Shown: positions 11,880 to 25,800, counted from the first letter of the stretch. The stretch: DNA of 64,000 bases from Ashinkailepas kermadecensis (GCA_034440615.1 JAOTOM010003939.1:124001-188000), one strand, 5' to 3'. The notes: generated by a model not told the origin, from the letters alone. Translations and numbers: made by a program.

Positions 11880-13070
11880 GATCACTGAAGTATTTTGATT
11901 TAAGCCGGTGTGTGGAGTGAGGAGGAGGGTAACGGTGACGGTGACGGTGACGATAGATCCGAGCCCACTATATGGCACTGCAGTCGCATGCTATTACTCA
12001 GAGTTGTTATGTTGACATGTACTGTGCACTGCTCTTTTAACTATGTGACTTCATCAGTTATTGGACGATTTTCCCCGTTGGTGAGGATGCTGAATAAACA
12101 TAAACATGCACATCGTCGAATACAGAATCAGAATTTCTGAGATCTGAAAATATAGTGGGCGAAATCCGATGAGTATTTGGTTCGGGGGGGGTCTAGTGTG
12201 TTGGCACTTCGACCCCACCAATGTTTTTAAAAAATCGACACCCCTGTGTCTGTCGACAACACCACAGCCCACCGCCAGAGATGTCTGTCGACAACACCAC
12301 AGCCCATCGCCAGATAGAACGGCATGCCAGCATAGGAGACCTGCTCTCGGAACCAGCTCTCCGGCAAGTGCAGGGTGTACTTAGACTAGAAGGTCAATAC
12401 CCGCAATGAGGTGAAAGGTCATGTGCATGTTGTGAGAGCAAAATTACTACTTTCCTCCATGCTTGCTACAATAGCTTTGGTCCCTGCTCGAATGCATCGG
12501 CCACCATTTATCAACATGAGGTTGTGTTAAGCTTGGCTAGGCTCACACTTTTAAGCCGATCTCCAAGTATTTCGTTTCATAGGCGTCTAAATATATCATA
12601 TTGCAAGTTTTTAGAGAGTAAGGCACTTTCAAATGAAGTGCTGTTTTCCACCTGCATAGCACCCTGTGATACGCCTTTCATCGTACATACATCGACGTCC
12701 AATATTCGGTATATTAAATCACCGCTGCTTTGATGCTTCCCAGCGTGGCTCCTGTCGCAGTATACCAATCACAACTTCTACTATTGCACCGACCATGGCA
12801 CCGGCCGGACAAGCCAAACCTCCACCCGCCACCACAGCCTCCACCACACACGCCATCATACTCGCCACCATACCCTTCGCTACACCCACCACGGTGCTCG
12901 CCACCATACTCGCCACCACGTATATATGGTGATATATATACATATATCGCGATAACCTGCAAGGTTGCGTGTGTAAGGCGGTATATATATATATATATAT
13001 ATAAGGCTGTATGCATAAGGCGGTATATCTATGGCTGTATGTATACGGCGGTATATATAAGCCCGCATCT
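11880..13070. other. Non-coding interval with low-complexity patches
   Basis: Holds two isolated 35-bp units (12246-12312), a CCACC/CTCGCC-rich low-complexity patch at about 12780-12930, and degenerate TATA/GGCGGTATAT repeats with a short (TA)n tract at about 12983-13003. No supported gene. Confidence 0.5.
12246..12312. repeat. Two isolated copies of the 35-bp unit
   Basis: Two units of the array at 6412-7150, 5.1 kb away. The sequence just before them reads AAAATCGACACCCCTG, which is the inverse of the AGGGGCGTCGATTT that follows the large array. The flank is therefore inverted relative to the repeat, suggesting both are parts of one mobile or fold-back element. Confidence 0.85.
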
Positions 13071-13125
13071 ATTGCATCCACTGCTTCCCCGCTATCGCTA
13101 TATCTGTAGTCACTGCTTTCCCCGC

Positions 13126-13672
13126 TATCGCCACAGCTGCAGCCACTGTCCAGCCCACTGTCACTGCAGCTGCTGCAGTCACTGTCCAGCCCACTGTCGC
13201 TGCAGCTGCTGCAGTCACTGTCCAGCCCACTGTCGCTGCAGCTGCTGCAGTCACTGTCCAGCCCACTGTCACTGCAGCTGATGCAGTCACTGTCGCTGCA
13301 GCTGCTGCAGCCGCTGTCGCTGCAGCTGCTGCAGTCACTGTCCAGCACACCGTCGCTGCAGCTGCAGCAGTCACTGTCCAGCCCACTGTCGCTGCAGCTG
13401 CTGCAGTCACTGTCGCTGCAGCTGCTGCAGTCACTGTCCAGCCAACTGTCACTGCAGCTGCTGCAGTCACTGTCCAGCCAACTGTCGCTGCAGTTGCTGC
13501 AGTCACTGTCCAGCCCACTGTCGCTGCAGCTGCTGCAGTCACTGTCCAGCCCACTATCACTGCAGCAGCTGCAGTCACTGTCCAGCCCACTGTCACTGCA
13601 GCTGCTGCAGTCACTGTCGCTGCAGCTGCTGCAGTCACTGTCCAGCCCACTGTCGCCACAGCTGCTGTAGTC
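13126..13672. repeat. 36-bp minisatellite that starts at a stop codon
   Basis: The unit contains GCAGTCACTGTCCAGCCCAC and TGTCGCTGCAGCTGCT, about 15 copies, some shortened. On the minus strand each unit reads CAGTGACTGCAGCAGC, and the first unit (CAGTGACTACAGCAGC) contains the TGA of the UPF0193-like gene. Open frames across the array are artefacts of the 12-codon period. Confidence 0.95.
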
Positions 13673-13819
13673 ACTGGGTGTGCCGCTCGCGCTGCAGCTG
13701 CTCCATCTCCTGGACGAGTCGCGCCACCTCGCCGCGGATGATGGGCTCGTACTGGCCGGCGCGGCCGAGCTGCTGCATCTCGTGCAGGAACTGGCGCCGC
13801 TCCTCCACCTCCCGCCACA
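13671..13819 (-). CDS. C22orf23: UPF0193-like gene, exon 4 (terminal)
   Basis: The acceptor CGGCTCAG is followed by two bases completing a Leu codon, then WREVEERRQFLHEMQQLG and QEMEQLQRERHTQ and a TGA at 13673-13671. This is the most conserved part of the family and is predicted helical. The stop codon sits inside the first, imperfect unit of the 36-bp array that fills 13126-13672. Confidence 0.87.
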
Positions 13820-16800
13820 CTGAGCCGCACAGGAACGGCGTCACTGGTGCTGCGGTGCGGCGCGTCAACGTGACCGGTCGTGGCCATTGTCAATGGCCGG
13901 TCAGCGAAAATCTGTCGCGAAACATTTTCCCCTGCACCTAAGTGTATATATGTATGTATATATTGGTATATGTACGTATATACCACGATGATCCAAGCAG
14001 CCAAAATAGCAGAACGTGGTCCCTCCATCTCATGGTGATTTTATCAAAGGCATGCTTAACTAGGCAGAAGTCCCCGGACTGTATCAAGTCTACAAATCAA
14101 ATTGAATGCTCACAGGAATGAGGGCATGGGAAAATGTAGCGTGTGCTTTTTGATATGTTGCGTTGCGAGCGATGTACTATATGGACTTCACGAGCGAATG
14201 GAATGAAACGAAACGGTTCGATTTTCTGCGTCGGTACAAATCATGTTGAGTAGGATGCATGTAAATGGTAATGGGACAGTCGCCAATACTCAGAAATTTA
14301 GCTGAAATTTAGCTTTAGCTCGCTCGCGGCACTCCAAGACTTAGGTAGGAGTCTCTCCCACCGGAATGACATCAATGGGCCAACGAATTGCATGCTAGGC
14401 CTTTTGAACACAAAAGCAACCAAAGCAGCAGTACAAGCAGCTTTTCATCCTTTGTGCCATCTCTGAACGACTCGGCCTACATGCTGTTTACTCGGGCCCC
14501 TATGCAGTCTTACGATGACTGGTCTGAACGCCGATAGTTCGATGTTCGATTCGGCTAGTACCGATCACGAGCAGCACTTTCATTTTCGTCAGTTATGTCG
14601 TATCCGGACACACACCTCCTGATGTGGCCCAGCTCCAGGGGAGACTCACTCCCATCAGTTACGTCGTGGCCCGTAACACACCCCCCAGATATGGCCCAGC
14701 TCCAGGGGAGACTCACTCGTCAGTTACGTCTTGGCCCGTAACACACACCTACAGATGTGGCCCAGCTCCAGGGGAGACTCACTCTCGTCAGTTACGTCGT
14801 GGCCCGTAACACACACCCCCAGATGTGGCCCAGCTACAGGGGAGACTCACTCTCGTCAGTTACGTCGTGGCCCGTAACACACACCCCCAGACGTGGCCCA
14901 GCTACAGGGGAGACTCACTCTCGTCAGTTACGTCGTGCCCGGCCCGTAACACACGCCCCAGATGTGGCCCAGCTCCAGGGAGACTCACTCTCTTCAGTTA
15001 CGTCGTGGCCCGCAACACACACCCCCAGATATGGCCCAGCTCCAGGGGAGACTCACTCTCGTCAGTTACGTCGTGGCCCGCAACACACACCCCCAGATAT
15101 GGCCCAGCTCCAGGGGAGACTCACTCGTCAGTTACGTCGTGGCCCGTAACACACCTCCAGACGTGGCCCAGCTCCAGGGGAGACTCACTCTCGTCAGTTA
15201 CGTCGTGGCCCGTAACACACACCCCCAGATGTGGCCCAGCTACAGGGGAGACTCACTCTCGTCAGTTACGTCGTGGTCCGGCCCGTAACACACGCCCCCA
15301 GATGTGGCCCAGCTCCAGGGGAGACTCACTCTCTTCAGTTACGTCGTGGCCCCTAACACACACCCCCAGATGTGGCCCAGCTCCAGGGGAGACTCACTCT
15401 CGTCAGTTACATTGTGGCCCTGCCCGTAACACACACCTCCAGACGTGGCCCAGCTCCAGGGGAGACTCACTCTCGTCAGTTACGTCGTGACCCGTAACAC
15501 ACACCTCCAGATGTGGCCCAAACTCATTCTTTTTGCCGTACAACTCAGACGTGGCCCAGCTCCAGGAGACTCATTCGTCGTTACGTGACCCGTAACACAC
15601 ACCTCCAGATGTGGCCCAGCTCCAGGGGAGACTCACTCTCGTCAAAGCTCTTTGCGGCCGCGGCCGCTGGTGGATCTAAAAGGCCGGTGTTCGATGGGAG
15701 TGGGATGCAATTTTAAAATGCTCCGCTGATTAAAAAAAAACACCTCAGATTTGAACAGCTGATATTCGGTGGGTTCGCTTGAGACAATATATTGTCAAAT
15801 TTGAAGGACATGCCATTTTAATGCAAAAGTTCTGGAAAATCTGATTTGTGATTTTTTTTAAGGCAGCTTCGCCATCGTGCGCCCCCTCCCCCTTAGATCT
15901 GCCAATTGTCGAGGCAGGTATCTTCCGCGAGAGGGGATGCCACTACAGACACCGCTGTGATAAGACAGACCTCAAGAAGATAGGACCGATATCGTAGAGA
16001 TGGACAAATAGATCAGGCCGACCCCAGGAGATACTCACGCTCGTCAAATCTATCCTCCACTGCTGTCGAGTTGTTGGTGTGTTCGTCGGTGCTCCGATCT
16101 GATCCAGTCAGGTCAGGCCGGGCATCTCTGCCGTAGGTCATCACGTATGCCAGCCGCTCCATCTCGGCATCTCGATCGCCTGGTGTTCAGGTGAGGTCAG
16201 GTCAGGTCAGGTCAGGCCGGGCAAAATTGTTGCCGATCATCACGTGTGATAGCCATTCCCTCCGGCTGTCTCAGTTACCTGGCATCCACACCGTGTCAGA
16301 CCGGACGTTCTGGTGATCAGAGACTTAGGTCAGCTCAGGTCAGGTTAGCTCAGACCAGCAGGTAAATATTTAGTACGTAATTCGATCATATGAAGATCGT
16401 CCAAGCGGCAAGAAACGTATTCCTGAAGGCATAAACTTACTCATTATGACTCTCCTTTGCTGTATTTGTGCATACCTACACAAAAAAACATACATGTGAC
16501 ACTGTTTTTCTTTCTCCTGACCCAAATACGTGCACGGAATTGTTCCACAGGGGCGGGAGGGTACTCTGAAATGGTGCCTTTCACTGTCGTAATCACCGCT
16601 ATTTCCATAACACTAACAGATTGCTTGAATCACACTAACAAAATTTATGCAGCGATTTTGTCGGGGATGTCTTTGCCAGAGACGCAAAGAAGCACACATC
16701 TCCTTTGTGGCTCCTCTGGTGACCCACAAACCCGGCCTATCGTCGGTGTCTGACGTCATGACACTCATGCCGGCGGCGACGTCTGACGTCATCACACTCG

Positions 16801-19800
16801 CGCCAGCGGCGGATGTAGAATTCCGAGTTAGAACAGGTTGAGAACAGTTCGGGATGGGTAAAATTTCAAAAGTTGCTTGGATTTTCGTAGGTTGTTCAGG
16901 TTTCTGTAACGATGTTAAAGTTAATGCGAACATGCAAGCCTCTGGAATGCCAACAATGCACCTCGAGACCGCGCGCGGCGCGAACCCCGTAAGGGCGTAT
17001 CGATGACAGCCTGTCTGGGAATCTCACCCCGTTCGAATCACTCCTAATATGTCCCGACGCCGACTCTGGCCCGCCGTCAGCCGCGTGATGTGCCGCCATC
17101 GACCGAGGGCCTCTATGAATCATTGCGGGTTGCCAGGCCAACCGCCACGCCCTGACGGCAGCTCGTCTGCATAGACCCAATGTCAGCACTCACTCGGTGC
17201 ACGCGAAAGCGACCTATTGACCCCGGAAGATGGCCGCTGGGCCACCGAGCCAATCCCAGCCCGGTTCACTTTTGGGTTGGCACGTGACGACCAATGAGAG
17301 TGCGGGTTATACCTAGAGGATGTATTTGTGTAGGTAGTGCCAAAGTGTATATATATGTGTGTGCGGAAGAAATAAAGAGAGACTCGGGACTCAGAGAGGA
17401 AGATACCCCAAGAGACCGAGGTAGAGCCAGCTCGTCTTTGCGATTTCGGAGCGGACTGGCGTTTGCCTGTCACGACTCAAAGTAGTTGCCGGGCCGCGGA
17501 AGCTTCCAGCCCGGGCGTTCACTCATCACGGGATTCTAACAAGTGAGCTGTCGGCTTATTGTTCTGGGGTATACAAGAAAAGCGGCAGCGTTGGTCTATC
17601 CCTAACTTCTCACGGCCAGGGAAAAAACTACCCTATATTTCCATGGATGATTTCAGTGTTCTCGTCCTAAGCCAGCATTTCCCGCATAACATGCTCATAA
17701 ATTTCTCGAAAATGGCTGTTCTATGCAAGTTTAAACAAAATGCTGCGATGAGCGTGGGCCGTGGGACGACGTGTCCAATTTGGCGATTTTAGGCATCGAG
17801 ACAAGGGTGTAAGTACACTTTCAGGTTGAGACACCCTCCAAATCCTGAAGAACATAGGCATCAATCGGAATTTTGGCCCATTTCGAGGTGAGGAATCAGC
17901 TGCAAGCGGTTCCATTTTCAAGGTCTATCACAATTTTTGCCAGGGAGTGTTTGTATTCTGACGACCAACTGAGCGACTTCGCGCACACTGTCGTGCGGTG
18001 ATTACCGTTTGCTTTTTGTTGTTGTTGTTGTGGTGTTTGGTTCGTTTGTGTTGTCGTTTGTGTGAACTCGCCCGTGACGTACGTCCGGCGGCGGGGCGGT
18101 AGACGGGCGGCTGTCCGCTCTCCATGCCGACGATGGTGTTCAGAGTGCGCCGGCCGCTGCCGCTCTCTGCCCGCTGATTGGTCGCGGGCCGCTGACGCCG
18201 CTCTCGAGTCTGTCAACACCGGCGGGTGACGCTGCAGCGCGGCGGGGCTGAACGTGCAGCCGCCAGACGGCGTCACACTCTGACACCGGCGGGGCGGCAC
18301 GTGCAGCCGCCAGACGGCGTCACACTCTGACACCGGCGGGGCGGCACGTGCAGCCGCCAGACGGCGTCACACTCTGACACCGGCGGGGCGGCACGGGCAG
18401 CCGCCAGACGGCGTCACACTCTGACACCGGCGGGGCGGCACGTGCAGCCGCCAGACGGCGTCACACTCTGACACCGGCGGGGCGGCACGTGCAGCCGCCA
18501 GACGGCGTCACACTCTGACACCGGCGGGGCGGCACGTGCAGCGGCCAGACGGCGTCACACTCTGACACCGGCGGGGCGGCACGTGCAGCCGCCAGACGGC
18601 GTCACACTCTGACACCGGCGGGGCGGCACGTGCAGCCGCCAGACGGCGTCACACTCTGACACCGGCGGGGCGGCACGTGCAGCCGCCAGACGGCGTCACT
18701 GACACCGGCGGGGCGGCACGTGCAGCCGTCAGACGGCGTCACACTCTGACACCGGCGGGGCGGCACGTGCAGCCGCCAGACGGCGTCACACTCTGACACC
18801 GGCGGGGCGGCACGTGCAGCCGTCAGACGGCGTCACACTCTGACACCGGCGGGGCGGCACGTGCAGCCGCCAGACGGCGTCACACTCTGACACCGGCGGG
18901 GCGGCACGTGCAGCCGTCAGACGGCGTCACACTCTGACACCGGCGGGGCGGCACGGGCAGCCGCCAGACGGCGTCACACTCTGACACCGGCGGGGCGGCA
19001 CGGGCAGCCGCCAGACGGCGTCACACTCTGACACCGGCGGGGCGGCACGTGCAGCCGTCAGACGGCGTCACACTCTGACACCGGCGGGGCGGCACGTGCA
19101 GCCGCCAGACGGCGTCACACTCTGACACCGGCGGGGCGGCACGTGCAGCCGCCAGACGGCGTCACACTCTGACACCGGCGGGGCGGCACGTGCAGCCGCC
19201 AGACGGCGTCACTGACACCGGCGGGGCGGCACGTGCAGCCGCCAGACGGCGTCACAATCTGACACCGGCGGGGCGGCACGTGCAGCCGCCAGACGGCGTC
19301 ACACTCTGATGGAGAGCGGCGAACCGCGTTCTGATCAAATATTTCCTGAAGTTGAAGGCGCATGCTAGCGATAACACACGAGAATAAGTGTGGTCGGGAT
19401 CGGGAGTGATCACACCTGAGATGAACTATAGCTGGGTTGGGAGTAATCTTATTTGAGATGAGTAGTGGATGTTGGTGATTTCACCTGAAGTGAACCATGG
19501 TTGGAAGTGATCTCACCTGAGATGGACGGTGGAAGTAAGTGATCTCACCTGAGAAAGACGGTGGACGTTAGTGATCTCACCTGAGAAGGACGGTGGACGT
19601 TAGTGATCTCACCTGAGATGGATGGTGGAAGTTAGTGATCTCATCTGAGAAGGATGGTGGACGTTGGTGATCCCACCTGAGATGGACGCGATCGGCGAAA
19701 GTCCTGCAGAGGCTGCCCTGACCTCAGAGACTGTTCGAACAGCCTCTGTTGCAGCTTCGGGACCTTGGTCTCCTCCATCAGCACTGAAGCAGGGACTCGA

Positions 19801-22800
19801 TCAGCAATATGTTATCTACGTCGCCTCTCTCAAGCCGCAAAAGCTTTCCCATGCAAGAAGACCGCTTCCATAGGGCGGAGTATGTTCATAGAGTAAGAAC
19901 GCCCATGAGGCAGACATCTTCCCACGACATAGCAGCCCTTCCAGTGGCATGCTCATGAGACAGAAGCCCTTCCACGAGAGAGTAGATTTCCGTGTGCCAT
20001 GAAACGGCAGCCTTGCCACGAGACAGCAGCCTTGACATGACACAGCAGCCTTGACATGACACAGCAGCCTTGCCATGAGACAGCAGCCTTGCCATGAGAC
20101 AGCAGCCTTGCTACGAGACAGCAGCATTGCCATGACACAGCATCCTTGATATGAGACAGCAGCCTTGCCACGAGACAGCAGCTTTGCTACGAGACAGCAG
20201 CCTTGCCCTGGTAGAGCAGCCTTGAAATGAGACAACAGCCTTGCTACGAGACAGCAGCCTTGCCATGATACAGCAGCCTTGAAATGAGACAACAGCCTTG
20301 CTACGAGACAGCAGCCTTGACATGACACAGCAGCCTTGCCATGGCACAGCAGCCTTGACATGACACAGCAGCCTTGTCACGAGACAGCAGCCTTGGCTAT
20401 GAGACAGCAGCCTTGCCACGAGACAGCAGCCTTGCCATGACACAGCAGCCTTGCCATGAGACAGCAGCCTTGCCACGAGACAGCAGCCTTGACATGAGAC
20501 AGCAGCCTTGCCATGACACAGCAGCCTTGCCATGACACAGCAGCCTTGCCATGACACAGCAGCCTTGACATGACACAGCAGCCTTGACATGAGACAGCAG
20601 CCTTGCCACGAGACAGCAGCCTTGCCATGAGACAGCAGCCTTGCCATGACACAGCAGCCTTGCCATGAGACAGCAACCTTGCCATGACACAGCAGCCTTG
20701 CCATGACACAGCAGCCTTGCCGTGACACAGCAGCCTTGACATGAACCAACAGCCTTGACATGACACAGCAGCCTTGACATGACACAGCAGCCATCCCACG
20801 AGGCAGGAGACGTCCTTTGAAATATGAGCCATCTCATGATACAGGATTAGTTCCACGAGACTGGAATTCCGTGAGCGGCACCGAGGCGGGACGGGGCGAA
20901 CCGTCTCCAGCCAGTCCTCTTGGTTGGTTATTAGGGTTTTAGGGCGCATCAACTGCATTGGTTATACAGCGCCCATAACAAAACTATTTAATCTGTGTCA
21001 ATCCTAAACAGGCCGAGTGTGCGAGCTTGATCCCGTACAAGGAATTAAACCGGAGAATATATAGAATTGAAGTTCACCTTCAAAAGAAAGTGGAACAATT
21101 GACCAGAATTGATCGCGACCGATTCATCCCCAAGAACGTCACGAATTGAAAGTGGCTGTGATCGACCAAAGTAGTGCTTGTAAACATCAGAAAGCTGAGG
21201 GCATGAGGTTAGGATGTGACGCACTGAAAGGCGTTCTTGGCATCTCGGGCACATGGGCGCATCATCGCCACAAAGAATATAGATGTGCGTTGCGTACGTG
21301 TGGCCAATGCGTAAGCGGCACAGTGTCACCTCGTCTCGCCTAATCCTTCGCGAGCACGACGACCACTGGCCGATGGTAGGCTTAATTGTCCTAAGCTTGT
21401 TTTCACCGACCGGGACCCACAGCACCTGTCACTCACGAAAACCATAATCTTTGATGACGGGATATTTATCTCTAGCAGGAATAGGCATATAACGTGTACA
21501 TGGTTTCTGTGCTGCTCGCTTCGCGGACGCGTCTGCGGCCTCATTCCCTAATATACCGACGTGGCTCGTAATCCAGCACATAACCACAGTCTTACCCACT
21601 ACACGTAGTGACGTCAACCGTAAAACTATTTCCTGGACAATGGAGTGTGATGAATTAAAAGATATCAGTGCCAAAAGACTCCTGAGACTATCTGTTAGGA
21701 TAAGGTGTAATGTTTCATCAGATACTTGTATAAAACACAAAGCTTTGTTAATGGCTACTAACTCGGATGTGAAAACTGATGCCTGAACAGGTAGCATAAA
21801 ACATCGTGTGGCGGCTCCGCTAACAAACGCCGAGCCTACAGTGTACCGCCAGCAACACACCACCATGTGCAACTGTGTCCGTTGGCAAGTCCTTGCGTAA
21901 TAATTGGTAATTCTTGATTGTGTAATTATAGTTTTCTGTAAGCTTCGTTTCCTGTAGACACACCGCAATCGGAGAGTGTTGTCTGAGCACTACCTGTAAG
22001 TCCTGGGAACTGGATCGTCGTATCCCCCTACAATTCCACTGTAATATTTTGTTTAAGATTCAAGGAATTAAAAGGTACTTAAAACAAAATGAGAACATAT
22101 CGCATATGATCACAGATCAACATTTTAACGGGGTCCATTGTCAAACCAGGAAGCAGTTCCATTGGGGAATAAGTCTCATACGTCAGATATATATAAAGGT
22201 GAAAGTTGTGAGCTAAAAAATGGGGAAACGAGGCCGGGTTAGGTTTCCCCTGTCCCTGCCTTCATGTCCGGAGGTATCCCGTGGACGTCTTGTCGACTCA
22301 GCCCAAGGGACTGAGTCCTTACGCGGGAACGTGGTGACCCCTCCTCTGGTGGAGAGCTCAATGGTGACAGGCTTCGCTTCTGGGGACCCAGCCGGGGTGG
22401 CGGTGGGGGAGGGCCCATCTCATTTGCAGATGGAACCGGTCCCTCCACTCGCCGTCGTGGCGATGGGGTGGCCGGCCTCCGTAGTGGAGCTTTCTCAGCT
22501 CCCTGGCGGCTCTTCTCGCGAGCCCTCTCCATCTGAGCGAGCCGCGCTCGTTTTTCTCGCGGGCGCGTCTCTCGGCTTCCTGGTAATGCAAGCTGATATC
22601 AGGAATTTTGACTGGTCGTTGTCTGTATCCAGGTGGCGATGTAGGTGCGGAAGTGGGAAACGATGGGGGGGTGAGGCCTGGCTCACGGGAAGGGGAGAAG
22701 GTTCCGGTAGGGAGGAGGTGGAGAGGATGGATTTAGGGGTGGTGCTGGGCAGTGTATTGGAGTTGGAGTTGTTGGAGTTGGAATGACTCCGGAATGACTC

Positions 22801-25800
22801 CGCCATTTTTGCTCAGAGGAGTTGGAGTTGGAGTCACTCCAGGATCGTCCAGCAGGAATTGGAGTGACTCCTATTTTAGCAAAGGAATTGGAATTAAGGA
22901 GTTAAATTTCATGCCAATTCCAGGTACATTTTTCCCCATTTACCGCGCATAATAATTGGTTATCGGTAGTGTTTAAATGTGTCGCAGAGGCATCAATTTG
23001 GTAACATTTATGGAACCAGGCTTGACCCGACCCTGACACGTCTGAAATTGAAGACAAGGTTTGGACCCGGCGTGCGTACGTGCGCCGGTACAGGAGCACG
23101 GTATCACTGGACAGTGATATGTTGCATGGTAAACATTGAGTCTAAAATGAGTTTTGTCCCCTGGCCAGACGAGATTCCGCCGCGGCTGCTTAGTTGGCGT
23201 ATACACTTTGTGTCAAATTCAACTTGACAGCAGCTCGCGATCCCACTGCAAACGGCCCCACCATCCCTAATGTGGTACCCCTGGCTTGGGAATCATTATT
23301 ATTATTATTGGGACTTTAGGGCCCGAAAACCCGTTTTGGCTATTATGCTGGCGTGGGAATCACTGGTTCGCACTAAATACACTTCCGGTCACCACCGACG
23401 TTCGGATTTTCCGGCTCTGCGCGAGCGCACGAGGGCGCCAGATGCCGCTGTTGTCATGGCAACCAGTAGTGGCTTGCGGGTGGCGTGCGCGTGCATGACA
23501 GCGGCGAGGGCGAGACAGTGCGGGATTTGTGTGCGGTGTGTGAAGATGTCTGGCTACGGGAAGAAGACCGGCCCTTTGGACGCCTTTTTAAGACAGCCTC
23601 AGACTCAGAAGATGTCCATGTGGACGATCCTGATCCCTGCCTTCCTTCGGCCGTAACCCAGGGTGTAAATGAAGCGGGTGGCGGCCCAAGTTCTGCCCTG
23701 ACGCCATCAGTATCAGTATTGGATGCTTTCTTCACCGGACGGCATGTGGAGGGCGAAATCGTCACCTATACCTGCAAATTGTGCCATGCCGCTATCCGAG
23801 GAAAGATATCAGTGAGTTCCAATTTTAAGCGTCATCTGCGCCCATAGGCGCACCGAAGGGGGGGCCCAGGGGGCCCGGCCCCCCCCCCATGAGACCAAAG
23901 TGCCCTTTTGACCGAAAAGTGCCCTCTTTGCCGGAATGTCCCAAATTTATCCCAAAAATAACCTGCCTTATGTGCCCCGCCTGTGCCAAAGGTGCCCTTT
24001 GGGCCCAAAACTGCCCTTTTGGCCTACAAATGACATTCCCCTGTGCCCTTTCCTGTCCTATGCCTGTCCCAATTAGGTGCCCTTTTGATCTAAAAGTGCC
24101 CTGTGCCCTGCCCTGTACCCTGCCCTGTGCCTTGTGCTGTACCGTGAACTCTGCCCTGCCCTGTGTCCTGCCCTATGCCCTGCCCTGTGCCCTGCCCTGC
24201 CCTGCTCTGTGCCCTGCCCTGTACCCTGCCCTGTGCCCTGCCCTGTGCCCTGCCCTGAGTCCTGCCCTATGCTGCTAGACTATGCTGCTATGCTGCTAGG
24301 CTGCTAGCCAATAACGTCGGACCACCAGCTCGGAAACGTGACCGCCGTGCTGGGATTCAAGCGCATGCCGACGCCGGTGGTTACCGTCAGAACCGAAAAC
24401 AAGCGCCCTAACTACTCGGCTACCAGGCTGCTCGCCGTGTTTAGGTGAGCAAACTGCGTCGTGCCTATGCAGCTATGGTGATCTCTAATTACTTTTGTTT
24501 TCCCGTTCCCAAAGGGGATTCTAGCTCATTTTTCTAGCAAATTTAAAACCTCTCCTTTCGTGGCTACATCACCATGTTAACATTTTGAAATCATTGACCA
24601 TTCCTTGCTAAAATTTATTTGCATGCTCACATAGTCGCATCCATCGCGTTGATTGTTTGACACTTGCTCTTGCTGCATCTGGGGTATGCAAGAAGCTTTC
24701 GTCGCTATTTTTATTGTGTGACATGTTTGTGTACATGTCACCTGCCTTCAGGACCATCGCCTTCGTGTCAGCTGTTATCATCCTTTCCAGAAATCCACAT
24801 CCTGCGTACTTTTACATCAAGGGTAAGCGGGCAACCTTCATCTCACGACATAATGCATGCAGGCTGCATGTTTTTGGAAATATTATTGTAAATACAAGGG
24901 TTCGGTGCTATAACATATAACGTGTCCCATGGAAAATTCACGCCAACCCCCCCCCCGGTCAGCAAACCTTCCAGTGTGCCCCGGGCCGCAAAGTGCCCTT
25001 TTGGAGCCGGTCAAGTGCCCTTTTGGAGCCGGCCAAGTGCCCTTTTCGGTCCGCCCCCCCATGGAAAAATCCTGGGTGCGCGCCTGTCTGCGCCGAAAAC
25101 ACATCTCAGCTGGCGGCCCATGAAAGGTTGTATGATAAAAGGGCGCCGCAGCCGTAGCGCACAAAATGTTCCAAGGAAGCGCAGTTAGACGAAGCCATCG
25201 TCACACTTACCTGTTGTGACCAGCTGCCGATAACTCAGGTCACATCATCCGCTTTCAAGAACCTACTCCAGGTAAGGCATGGGCAGACATATACCAGAAT
25301 AAAAAGCCGGGATCGGATCCATCGATCCCTTTATTGTCGATTTTGGGATCCTGGATAATTTGTGTTTCTCGAAGGATCTTCTGAGATCTGGGATCTTTTT
25401 AACTCGTCGAGGGATCTTGGATCTTTTAAAAAGTATGTCTATATATTTTGCGACCTTGATCTTTTTTTTGTACGATCCTCATCCTGGTACACGTCTGATC
25501 ATGGGTCATGGGTTGGATGCAGGGCTTCCTATAAGGATTTTTAAATTTTCACGGGGGGGGGTTCACCCCGGTGTATCTAATATATGTAAGTTTTGTGAAG
25601 GGCCAGGATGTCATTTGTCTAACAGGTGACCATGCTCTTAACCAGCTTCAGCTTCCGGGGGGGGTTGCACTCTAACTTTTCGCGTCCTACTATGATATAT
25701 CACCAGCATATTTTTATCTCACTTGAAAACCCCTTTCACTGGGGGATTTCCAGTTACACTGGGGAATTTCGTGACACTTGGGAGGATTTTCCCCACTTAA

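Noticed and set aside
13069..14028. 319-codon minus-strand frame rich in Ala, Thr and Val
   Set aside because: It is the 36-bp array read in another frame. The true coding exon here uses a different frame and ends at 13671.
14624..15490. Plus-strand frames of up to 221 codons
   Set aside because: Explained by the 68-bp array.
17030..17060. tRNA gene near 17.03 kb
   Set aside because: CGTTCGAATCAC resembles a B box, but no A box or cloverleaf can be formed upstream.
19816..20958. Cys/Leu-rich minus-strand frames of 146-227 codons
   Set aside because: Products of the 19-bp array. The period shifts through frames and no start or domain is conserved.
22220..22786. 188-codon plus-strand frame
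   Set aside because: Antisense to the LINE ORF1-like remnant and running into a GGAGTT repeat. No family features.
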